A DNA stretch of 37,258 nt from contig JBDUEM010000040.1 in the NCBI GenBank assembly GCA_040002435.1, positions 1 through 37,258 of the forward strand. The letters run 5' to 3'. The DNA is from JANXXV01 sp040002435. Lineage in GTDB: Bacteria; Acidobacteriota; Terriglobia; Bryobacterales; Bryobacteraceae. Position numbers and translations under genes: made by a program. A model generated the notes under the pieces. That model was not told the origin of the DNA. It did not search any database and saw only the letters and a list, made by a program, of their open reading frames with translations. Positions 1-7,051 of this stretch are shown in pieces. Positions within the stretch are counted from its first letter, which is position 1, and each line of letters opens with the position of its first letter.

Positions 1-314
1 TTGATTCCATTAGTTTCCTCCTATGCAGGCACACTGGGCCTGGCTTCAGACGGATGACTTTCGGACGGACGTGGAGCGTCCACAAGAATTGGTACCCGGG
101 CGGTAAGCTACCGTCCGGACTCGAAGCACCTCCCGGATTAGACGCACTATCCGGATAAAGTGATCCCTCGGAATTCTACCCTACTGTTGTTCCAATTTCC
201 AGACCTTTTTTGCTTTCGCGGGTGCCGGATCACAACAGGAGATCACAGAACTGGACAATTACCGCAGGCGCGCTGATTCGCGTACGACGGCACTCCCAGT
301 CTGTGCGCGGGGGC
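1..314. other. Gene-free window edge
   Basis: No open reading frame with a recognisable product or good start signal was found here on either strand. The stretch lies downstream of the frameshifted DUF1330 gene, which is read leftwards and stops at 315. It may hold the end of that transcript and the upstream region of a gene outside the window. I saw no convincing terminator, tRNA or repeat. Confidence 0.5.
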
Positions 315-612
315 CTAACCAACGCTTTCGACGATGCGGAGGTCCCTCTCCGCCGCGGATCCGAGGACTTTTAATGCGGCCTGGTAAGCGGCACTGTTGT
401 AGGTGCCGAGCGCGCGTTCGAAATTCTCGAATTCCATCACAACGACCCGCTGCTTCAAACCCGCCTCTCGCGGTTCGATAGCGTCGGCGGGTCCGGATCA
501 ACGCCTTGCCGCCACCGGCCTCGATAGCTGGAATCGCGAGCACGCCATATTTTTTGAGCGTTGCCTCGTCTGACACAGAACGGTAGGCTACGACCCAATA
601 ACCCTTTTTCAT
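315..612 (-). pseudogene. DUF1330 family protein, frameshifted
   Basis: The start is ATG at 612, preceded by a strong GGAGGAG Shine-Dalgarno. The first 40 residues (MKKGYWVVAYRSVSDEATLK and onward to the glycine-rich AGGGKALIR) match the DUF1330 family. The reading frame then runs into arginine-rich nonsense. Moving by one base near 485-493 restores a typical second half: PADAIEPREAGLKQRVVV, then MEFENFERALGTYNSAAYQA, then GSAAERDLRIVESVG and a TAG stop at 315-317. The interval is 298 bp, one base more than 99 codons, and the repaired product of 98 residues is normal family length. Either this is a recent pseudogene or a sequencing error added one base. DUF1330 proteins are small alpha/beta ferredoxin-like proteins of unknown function. 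It lies about 70 bp downstream of the P450 gene and may share its transcript. Confidence 0.8.
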
Positions 613-682
613 GTCTCCTCCTTTTCGGTAGTTAGCGTCGAAACTCCCGGGTCCCGTGGTCATCTGTCCGCGCTTGGCGCCC

Positions 683-2023
683 TCACCGCTCGGTCAGCCG
701 CATACGCATCCCATACCGCGTCCGCAGCGTGATCTGTGCGCGGTGCGCCACTTGCTGCTCCGGATCCAGGCGCATCTGCCACTTCTGCGCGATCGCCGCC
801 AGCAACAGCACCCCTTCCGTCCAAGCAAAGCGTTCCCCAATACAGATCCTCGGCCCGCCGCCAAAGGGATAGTAGGAAAACTTCGGCCGCTGCTCCTTCG
901 CCTCCGGAGTCCATCGCTCAGGGTCAAAACGCTCCGGATCCGGAAAAAATTCCGGATTGCGATGCATCACAAAAGGGCTCATCAGGCAAAGACACCCTGC
1001 CGGCATGTGATACCCGGCGACGTCATGATCCCGCATCGCCAGGCGGCTCACGGCCCATGCCGGCGGATACAGCCGCATCGACTCCGCAAACACCATCTCC
1101 GTGTAGGCAAGCCGCGGCAGATCGTCGAAAACCGGCGCCCTGCCGGACAGCACGGTCCGTAATTCCTCGTGCAGCCGCTCCTCCGCCTCCGGGTTCTGCG
1201 AGAGCAGATACCAGGTCCACGTCAGGGCGTTGGCCGTAGTCTCGTGGCCGGCCATGAACAGCGTCAGGGCTTCGTCCCGCACCTGCGTGTCCGTCATGCT
1301 GCCGCCGTCCCCTTGTTCATCCTGCGCCAATAGCAGCATGGAAAGAAGGTCGCCGCGGTCGTCTCCACTTTCGCGGCGCTCGTTGATGATCGAGTAGATT
1401 TTTCTGTCCAGGAAACTGCGTGCGCGCTCGAAACGCCGCATCGAAGGCAGCGGCATCTTCTGCAAAAACTCCGTGAACGGGATGAGCATCATGTTGAACA
1501 TCCCAAGCACATCCGTGATGGCGCGGCCGATCTCATCGGCATCCTCTTCCACAGTGGCGCCGAACAAAGTCTCCGCCACAATCGTCAGCGTCAGGCGCAT
1601 CATTTCTTCTGAGATGTCCCGGGTCTCGCCGTCGGTCCATCGGCCAGCCGCGCGCCCGGCAGCCTCCACCATGGCGGCGGCATAGCCGGCAATGCGCTGG
1701 CGGTGAAATGCAGGCTGTACCAGGCGGCGCTGGCGCAGATGGAGCTGCCCCTCGCTGGTCAGCAGTCCTTCGCCCAGCAGGATCTTGGACCGCTGCATAA
1801 TGCGGCTCTTCTGAAATTTGCCGCTATGCGTGACCAGGATGTCCTGCACGTATTCGGGACGGTTCAGCAGGTAGAATTCCTGCCTCCCCATCGTGAAGAA
1901 GGCAACGTCACCGTACTGGCGGGCGACGTTCAGGAGGAACAGCGGAGGATCTTTGCGGAAGCCCGCAAATACTCCCACAAAGGGCCTGCCCTTCGGACCC
2001 GGCGGTAGCACCGCGGCTGCCAT
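683..2023 (-). CDS. Cytochrome P450
   Basis: A 446-residue protein of normal bacterial P450 length. The I-helix oxygen-activation motif AGHETT is at residues 258-263. The ExxR pair is E314-R317 (ESMR), followed by LYPPAW. The haem loop is FGGGPRICIGE at 387-397, with C394 as the thiolate ligand. The N-terminus is the soluble type, a PPGPKG proline hinge with no membrane anchor. It should catalyse a haem-dependent monooxygenation using electrons from separate redox partners, none of which is in the window; the substrate cannot be told. The family resembles CYP102/CYP4-like soluble P450s in its ETTAN and PPxW motifs. The start lies 4 bp after the stop of the copper/haem monooxygenase gene and lacks a clear Shine-Dalgarno, which suggests translational coupling in one operon. 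Confidence 0.95.
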   Translation of the reverse strand: MAAAVLPPGPKGRPFVGVFAGFRKDPPLFLLNVARQYGDVAFFTMGRQEFYLLNRPEYVQDILVTHSGKFQKSRIMQRSKILLGEGLLTSEGQLHLRQRRLVQPAFHRQRIAGYAAAMVEAAGRAAGRWTDGETRDISEEMMRLTLTIVAETLFGATVEEDADEIGRAITDVLGMFNMMLIPFTEFLQKMPLPSMRRFERARSFLDRKIYSIINERRESGDDRGDLLSMLLLAQDEQGDGGSMTDTQVRDEALTLFMAGHETTANALTWTWYLLSQNPEAEERLHEELRTVLSGRAPVFDDLPRLAYTEMVFAESMRLYPPAWAVSRLAMRDHDVAGYHMPAGCLCLMSPFVMHRNPEFFPDPERFDPERWTPEAKEQRPKFSYYPFGGGPRICIGERFAWTEGVLLLAAIAQKWQMRLDPEQQVAHRAQITLRTRYGMRMRLTER

Positions 2024-2027
2024 GTTC

Positions 2028-3320
2028 TTATTTTACGGGCTGCCGGTTGAAGAGCGTCAGTTTCTCACGATCCAATGTGACGCCCAGAAACGCCAGGCAC
2101 ATCTCATCTTCGGTGCCTTCGCCCCATCCAACCACCTTCAGCGGATCACTCGGATTCTTCGGATTGTCTTTGGTGTTATCGAACGTGCAGCTCAGCTTCA
2201 CGGTGCTGCCGGCGGGCAACGCGAACGGGTCCTGAAAGGTGTAGAACCCCTGCCAGTTGAAATCCCAGTCGTCCACCTGAATCAGATCGTCGGTGGACTT
2301 GGCGCCGGTTAGTTCCACCTTGATCTTTCTACCCAACAGGTGCATGTGAGGTGCGATCTGGATGGCGTGCGCGTCGAAGAAAAACGGAATGGTGAACTTC
2401 GCCGTCACTTCTTTGGCCGCCTCGCCCGGTTGAATTTTGAAGCTCGTATTCACGATGGGCAGATAGCGCATGCGGCGCTCCACCGGCGTCTTTGAATAGT
2501 AGAGCCCCACCTTGGTCTGGTCGGGCCCCGGGCGTCCATTGGGAAAATAGTGCACCTGCATCACGATCTTGGCGTTCCGGGGCAGCAGCAGTCCCACACC
2601 ATCCGGCAGCGTTTGCACGCGCGTGCCCGGAACCCAGCCGCCCAGCCCCCCGGTCAGATCCAGCGCCGCCGCAATGCCGCTCAGTGTTTGCACGTCGAAG
2701 CCGGGACCACCATAGCAGGTATAGCCGGGGTTTCCATCCTTGCCGTCCAGTTTGTCGGCCTCCCCCTGCGTATCGATAAAGAGAAGGACGTGATGGACGA
2801 TTTGCTTGTTGCCGGGAACCACCTGCACGGCGCTGACCCATTTGTCCACGTCAACCCCGGTGGGCAGCACAAAGCAGCGGTAATCGTCTTTCTTTCGCGG
2901 AACATCGTAGCTCTGCGGCATCTGGACCACAAGATCGGGATCGCCAAGCTGCCACTCACCGGTGTCGGGAAGCGGCTCCGGCAGGTCCGCCGCGTCACCT
3001 TCCGGGAACCCGGCGGCGAACCAATCGAGGATCGTCTGGCGCTCCTCGTCGCTCAGGCCGTAGGAGTCTTTGAAGTTGCCGTGGCCGGGAACCGGCTTCC
3101 ACGGCGGCATGATCCTGTCGGACACCACACGGTTGATGTCTTCGGCCCAGGTCGAGGCGTCGTCATACGTCATCAGTGCAAACGGCGCGATGTCGTTAGG
3201 GCGGTGACAGCGCTGGCACTTGGCCTGGAAAACGCGCGAAACCTCGCGCGAATAGGTGGGCTGGGCGTACCCGGGTGTAAGTGCGGCGCAGGCGGCGAAG
3301 ATCAAAACCAGGATACGCAT
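2028..3320 (-). CDS. Cytochrome c / copper type II (PHM-like) monooxygenase
   Basis: A 430-residue exported protein. The start at 3320 is preferred over an ORF start 39 codons upstream because it begins the signal peptide (MRILVLIFAACAAL, cleavage near YAQ). A haem c motif CQRCH at residues 35-39 is followed by a short cytochrome domain with a possible axial Met in IMPPW. The rest matches the two-domain fold of peptidylglycine and dopamine monooxygenases, and every copper ligand has a counterpart: H176-H177 (QIVHHV) and H257 (VMQVHYF) for the first copper, H325 and H327 (PHMHLLG) and M407 (EDEMCL) for the second. The likely role is periplasmic copper-dependent oxidation with the haem domain feeding electrons; the substrate is unknown. 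It is first in a minus-strand operon with the P450 and is divergent from fliD. Confidence 0.85.
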   Translation of the reverse strand: MRILVLIFAACAALTPGYAQPTYSREVSRVFQAKCQRCHRPNDIAPFALMTYDDASTWAEDINRVVSDRIMPPWKPVPGHGNFKDSYGLSDEERQTILDWFAAGFPEGDAADLPEPLPDTGEWQLGDPDLVVQMPQSYDVPRKKDDYRCFVLPTGVDVDKWVSAVQVVPGNKQIVHHVLLFIDTQGEADKLDGKDGNPGYTCYGGPGFDVQTLSGIAAALDLTGGLGGWVPGTRVQTLPDGVGLLLPRNAKIVMQVHYFPNGRPGPDQTKVGLYYSKTPVERRMRYLPIVNTSFKIQPGEAAKEVTAKFTIPFFFDAHAIQIAPHMHLLGRKIKVELTGAKSTDDLIQVDDWDFNWQGFYTFQDPFALPAGSTVKLSCTFDNTKDNPKNPSDPLKVVGWGEGTEDEMCLAFLGVTLDREKLTLFNRQPVK

Positions 3321-3399
3321 ATAGAATCGGACTTTCCTTATTATCATCCAGAACAAAAATCCTATTGGAAGCCCGAATCCGGACGATAGGTATAGTGTT
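3321..3399. promoter_or_regulatory. Divergent intergenic region, monooxygenase/fliD
   Basis: Only 79 bp separate the two divergent starts, so promoters for both transcripts should overlap here. It is visibly AT-rich for this window. A TATAGT box just before the fliD ATG could be a -10 element, but no -35 at proper spacing and no good sigma-28 match is seen. fliD lacks an obvious Shine-Dalgarno. Confidence 0.35.
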
Positions 3400-4758
3400 A
3401 TGGGTCTCACGCCGCTTACATTTACGGGAGTCAGCAAATACTCCGACGATTTTCAGACGATCCTGAACCGTGCGGTGTCGATTGCGAATTTGCCTGCAAA
3501 AGCCATCCAGAACCAGCAGACTGATTTGGTGCAGAAGAAGCTGATTACCACCAGCCTGCTGACGGCGGCTACCGGCCTTTCCGCCAGCCTCGCCGCGCTC
3601 AAGACGGTGGGTGACAGCAAGGGCCTGACGGCCAGCAGTTCCGACAGTTCCAAGGTCTCGATTCTTACCAGCACCGGAACGACACCCGCCACCTACACGG
3701 TCAGTGAAATCACTTCCGTCGCCAAGGCTGCCTCGGAGACTTCCGCCGTCGGATATACGGATTCCACCACCGCGGCGGTTTCCACCACCGGCACCGTGAA
3801 TGTGACCGTCGGTACGAAAAACTACACCATCAACCTGACTCCCGCCACGAACAATCTAATAGGATTGCGGGACGCCATTAATAACCTCGGAGCCGGCGTC
3901 ACCGCGACCGTTCTGACTACGGGAACCGGCCCCAATCCGAACTACCTGTCCGTTTCCGCCAACAGCACCGGGGCGCAGGCACTCAGTATCACCGACGATC
4001 CGGGGGGCGCGGACGTTGCCCTTCTCACCACCAATAACCAGGGCGCGAACGCCGACTTCAAACTCAATGGCGTTACTGTAAGCAAATCCTCGAATACGAT
4101 CAACGATGTGGTTCCCGGCATCAGCTTTTCCATCCTGGACACCACGGCCAGCGGAGAGACCGTCAGCTTATCGCTGGCGAGCGATCGCGGCGCGCTGACC
4201 AGCGCACTCCAGGCTCTGGTGTCGAGTTACAACACCATTAGCAGCCAGCTTGACGGGCAAATCGGTCCTTCGGCCGGAGTATTGTCGGGAGACTTCCTGA
4301 TCCGGGAAATTCAACAGGATCTGCGAAACCTCACTGGTTTCCAGGGAACCGGCTCGATCAAAAATTTCGCCGGCCTTGGCCTGGAGTTGAGCAACACCGG
4401 CGAACTCACCCTCAACACCGCCACGCTGAACGGCCTCTCGGCCTCCGACCTCGACTCGGCATTTACGTTTGTGGGTTCCTCGGCATCCGGCATCGGTAGT
4501 TTAAGCTCGACGTTTAATCAGTTAACTGACCCCATCAACGGCCTCATCAAAATTCAACAGGACCAGTACGACGTCACCAGCAAGCGGCTTACCAACGATC
4601 TGGCAAGCATTACCGATAAGGTCACGCTGCTGCAAACGGTGACGGCGCAAAAGCTGCAGATCGCCGACTCGCTGCTCGCCCAGCTCGATTCCCAGCAGAA
4701 TATCCTCACCGGTGTCTTACTCGGCGTCAATAACGCTCTTTACGGGACTACGAAATAA
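3400..4758 (+). CDS. fliD: Flagellar filament cap protein FliD (HAP2)
   Basis: A 452-residue protein with FliD architecture. The N-terminal hook-associated domain covers roughly residues 1-100, with a start (MGLTPLTFTGVSKYSDDFQT) typical of acidobacterial FliD. A Ser/Thr-rich variable middle follows. The C-terminal FliD domain covers about 250-440, including the segment LASDRGALTSALQALVSSYN and a terminal helix with LLAQLDSQQN. FliD caps the growing filament and assists flagellin folding and incorporation outside the cell. It is exported by the flagellar type III apparatus, which agrees with the lack of a signal peptide. A small chaperone-like gene begins 3 bp after its stop. Its genomic partners here are flagellin, csrA and fliW on the opposite strand. 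Confidence 0.92.
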   Translation: MGLTPLTFTGVSKYSDDFQTILNRAVSIANLPAKAIQNQQTDLVQKKLITTSLLTAATGLSASLAALKTVGDSKGLTASSSDSSKVSILTSTGTTPATYTVSEITSVAKAASETSAVGYTDSTTAAVSTTGTVNVTVGTKNYTINLTPATNNLIGLRDAINNLGAGVTATVLTTGTGPNPNYLSVSANSTGAQALSITDDPGGADVALLTTNNQGANADFKLNGVTVSKSSNTINDVVPGISFSILDTTASGETVSLSLASDRGALTSALQALVSSYNTISSQLDGQIGPSAGVLSGDFLIREIQQDLRNLTGFQGTGSIKNFAGLGLELSNTGELTLNTATLNGLSASDLDSAFTFVGSSASGIGSLSSTFNQLTDPINGLIKIQQDQYDVTSKRLTNDLASITDKVTLLQTVTAQKLQIADSLLAQLDSQQNILTGVLLGVNNALYGTTK

Positions 4759-4761
4759 CAG

Positions 4762-5079
4762 ATGCCCCCCTTGGAAGCAGCTCTGCAGGCACTGGAGACG
4801 GCGCAGGCACAGCTCATGGCCGCCTATCCGGGAGACTTTGCGAGGCTGGAAACGTTGGGACAGATTCGTGCGGAGGCGATGAAGAATCTGCTGCAACTGA
4901 CGGATCACTCCGCATGGAGTCCGGACCAACTGGCCAGGCTGAAACGCGTCCACCTTGGCGGCATCCTGGCTGTGCAGCGCATTTCCGCCGAACGCCAGTT
5001 CCTCTGCGAGGAACTCTCTCTCCTCAACCAGCAGAGCCAGGTTGTTTCCGGGTACCGCAACGGGTCGCAACCAGTGTAG
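4762..5079 (+). CDS. Small helical protein, possible FliT/FlgN-type flagellar chaperone
   Basis: A 105-residue protein rich in Leu, Ala, Gln and Glu and predicted to be nearly all helical. It starts 3 bp after fliD. Position after fliD, small size, helical character and lack of a signal peptide resemble FliT or FlgN, the cytoplasmic chaperones of FliD and hook-associated proteins. No sequence motif confirms this, so the role is inferred from context only. Its last 56 bp overlap the tail of the opposing TPR-glycosyltransferase gene, so its C-terminal residues may be less conserved. Confidence 0.6.
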   Translation: MPPLEAALQALETAQAQLMAAYPGDFARLETLGQIRAEAMKNLLQLTDHSAWSPDQLARLKRVHLGGILAVQRISAERQFLCEELSLLNQQSQVVSGYRNGSQPV

Positions 5080-6889
5080 CCAGCTCGCCGGCAACCAGTT
5101 CGATCACGCTTCCCCATTCTTTCGCCGCGGTCTGCCGGAAAAGGCGCATGGACGGATACCACGGGCTATCCATGCGGCCCAACATCCATCGCCAGTCCGG
5201 ATTGAACGGCAGTAAGGTCCAAACCGGTTTGTTCATGGCCCCGGCAAGATGAGCGACGGCGGTGTCCACGGATATCACCAGGTCCAGATTGGCGATGGCG
5301 GCCGCTGTGTCGGCAAAGTCCGTGAGCTCGAGCCCAAGCGGCAACATGCCCGGGAGGGACAGATTCTTTTGCAGGCTGTAAAACTGTATTCCTGCCAAGC
5401 CCAGCAGCGGCGCAAGAAATTCCGGCGGCAGGGACCGGTTCGCGTCGTTCTTGTGATTCGCGTTACCGGCCCAGACAATGCCCGCTTTGAGGTCGGCCGA
5501 AGGCGCTATCCGCTCCCTCCATATCTCCCGCAGGCTTGCCAGGGGAAAGATGTAGGGTACCCCGCGCGGAATTGATTCCTCCACGGTGCCAAAGATGGCG
5601 GGAAGGCTAAGCAGGGGAATGTGAAAGTCAAAGTCGGGCAGATCTTCCACCCTCGCCGCTACCTGATCGATCCCGGCAACGAAACGGAGCGTGCGTACCA
5701 GTGCCGGCGGACACTGCATGATGACAAATCCGCAGCGTTCCTTGACCATCGCCGCGTACCGGACAAACTGCAGTGTGTCTCCGAAGCCCTGCTCGGCATG
5801 GACCAGAATTCGCGCGTTTCCCACGTCCGCGCCCGTCCACAAAGGGGCGGAGAACGAACGGCACTCGGCTTCCGGCCGCCGCAGGCGCCATTCCCAGCCT
5901 TTCCAGCCTTCCTCGAATCGCCCCAGCAGTAGATTGGCCAGTGAGAGGTTCCAGTTGGCCTGCGCATGATCCGGCGCGAGTGCAATGACCCGTCCGTAGG
6001 CTTCCACGGCCGCCGGCGGATCGCCCAGTGCCAGCAGCACGTTCCCCCTGTTGTTGTGTGCCTCCACGTGGTTCGGACAGAGGCGCACCACGGCATCGTA
6101 GAGATCCAGCGCCTCTTCGTGCCTTTCCTCGCTCTGCCGCACAAGACCGAGATTGTAGCGGGCATCGAAATAGTCCGGTTTGCACTCGATCGCCTGGTTA
6201 TAAAATCCCCCCGCTTCCCTGTGGCGGCCCAGTGCCTGCAGCACAATGCCGGAATTGTTCAAGGCTTCCGGATACCGCGGCCTCAGGTGCAGGGCCTGCC
6301 CGTAGGCGGCCAGCGCGTCGCCGGGCCGGTTCTGCCTCATCAGGCTGACTCCGAGATGGAACCAGGCTTCCGGAAATGCCGTCCGGCGGCGAATGGCCGC
6401 GCGAAAATGTTCAATGGCACGCTCCACATCGCCCGTCAGGTATAGTTGATTGGCTAGTTCAAAGTGGAGTTCAGCTTCGCCGTTGAGGGCCAGCGCCGTC
6501 TCCATGATCTGGATTGCTTCCTCGCGCCGTCCCAGGGCAGCTACCGTGAGGCCGAGTTTCAGCAGTGTCTTCCAGTTGCCTGGATCGGGCTGCAGCGCCT
6601 GCCGGTAACAACTGGCGGCGGCGTCCAGCCTTCCATCACGGCTTAGCACCAGACCGAGATTGACGCAATAATCAGGCAGCGCTCCCGCGCTCTTGATCGC
6701 ACGCACGATCAGCGCAGCCGCCAGCGTTTGGTTTCCCGCCTCAGACGCAATCATCCCCAGAAGGTCGAGCGATGCGGCGTGTTCGGACTGCTTCCGCAGC
6801 GCACGACGGCAATACGCCTCCGCCTGAGGAAGGTTTCCCGCGCGATGGTGGAACAGGGCGGTTGAGAAGGCGTGATCGACGGCGGTCAT
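5024..6889 (-). CDS. TPR-repeat protein with C-terminal glycosyltransferase-like domain
   Basis: The start at 6889 (MTAVDHAFSTALFHHRAG) is chosen over an ORF start 39 codons upstream, because the upstream part covers the terminator-like hairpin and AGGA sits 9 nt before this ATG. The product has 621 residues. Residues 1 to about 345 are some nine to ten tetratricopeptide repeats with the usual W/L-G-Y-A-P pattern (for example EALNNSGIVLQALGRHREAG). The remainder resembles the heptosyltransferase-like (GT9/GT-B) domain often fused to TPRs: HAEQGFGDTLQFVRY, AGIVWAGNANH and DLVISVDTAVAHLAGAM. The last is the nucleotide-sugar-binding region. Placement directly downstream of flagellin suggests a role in flagellin glycosylation; this is inference. 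It has no signal peptide and is probably cytoplasmic. It overlaps the convergent small gene by 56 bp. Confidence 0.85.
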   Translation of the reverse strand: MTAVDHAFSTALFHHRAGNLPQAEAYCRRALRKQSEHAASLDLLGMIASEAGNQTLAAALIVRAIKSAGALPDYCVNLGLVLSRDGRLDAAASCYRQALQPDPGNWKTLLKLGLTVAALGRREEAIQIMETALALNGEAELHFELANQLYLTGDVERAIEHFRAAIRRRTAFPEAWFHLGVSLMRQNRPGDALAAYGQALHLRPRYPEALNNSGIVLQALGRHREAGGFYNQAIECKPDYFDARYNLGLVRQSEERHEEALDLYDAVVRLCPNHVEAHNNRGNVLLALGDPPAAVEAYGRVIALAPDHAQANWNLSLANLLLGRFEEGWKGWEWRLRRPEAECRSFSAPLWTGADVGNARILVHAEQGFGDTLQFVRYAAMVKERCGFVIMQCPPALVRTLRFVAGIDQVAARVEDLPDFDFHIPLLSLPAIFGTVEESIPRGVPYIFPLASLREIWRERIAPSADLKAGIVWAGNANHKNDANRSLPPEFLAPLLGLAGIQFYSLQKNLSLPGMLPLGLELTDFADTAAAIANLDLVISVDTAVAHLAGAMNKPVWTLLPFNPDWRWMLGRMDSPWYPSMRLFRQTAAKEWGSVIELVAGELATLVATRCGTRKQPGSAG

Positions 6890-6919
6890 GGAGAGAATTC
6901 CTGTTTCTGTTTCTGGACC

Positions 6920-6973
6920 AAAAAAAAAGACCGCGGCGGGAAGAGCGGAAAATACCGCATCGTCCAGCCGCGG
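6920..6973 (-). terminator. Rho-independent terminator-like hairpin after flagellin
   Basis: Read on the minus strand, CCGCGGC (6967-6973) pairs perfectly with GCCGCGG (6931-6937). An inner GCGG/CCGC hairpin lies between the arms, and two bases plus a run of nine T (6920-6928) follow. It lies about 80 bp past the flagellin stop and 30 bp before the TPR-glycosyltransferase start. It could end the flagellin mRNA or attenuate read-through into the next gene. Confidence 0.7.
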
Positions 6974-6974
6974 G

Positions 6975-7019
6975 AATGTGGTTCTACACAATGTGGTGTT
7001 ACACAATGTGGTTCTACAC
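6975..7019. repeat. Three tandem 15-bp repeats between flagellin and TPR gene
   Basis: Three exactly abutting 15-bp units read on plus as AATGTGGTTCTACAC, AATGTGGTGTTACAC and AATGTGGTTCTACAC; the middle copy differs at two bases. They sit just upstream (in the transcript sense) of the terminator-like hairpin. A second short repeat, GAGGTTAGTG twice on the minus strand, straddles the flagellin stop. The function is unknown; they could be protein-binding sites or a slippage product. Confidence 0.85.
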
Positions 7020-7051
7020 CAGGACCTGAAGCCCTACCCACTAACCTCTCA

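Noticed and set aside
6890..7006. A 39-codon N-terminal extension of the TPR-glycosyltransferase.
   Set aside because: It covers the terminator-like hairpin and part of the tandem repeats and is not TPR-like; the ATG at 6889 has its own AGGA.
6975..7019. Three 15-bp repeats considered as a CRISPR array.
   Set aside because: The units abut with no spacers and there are no cas genes.
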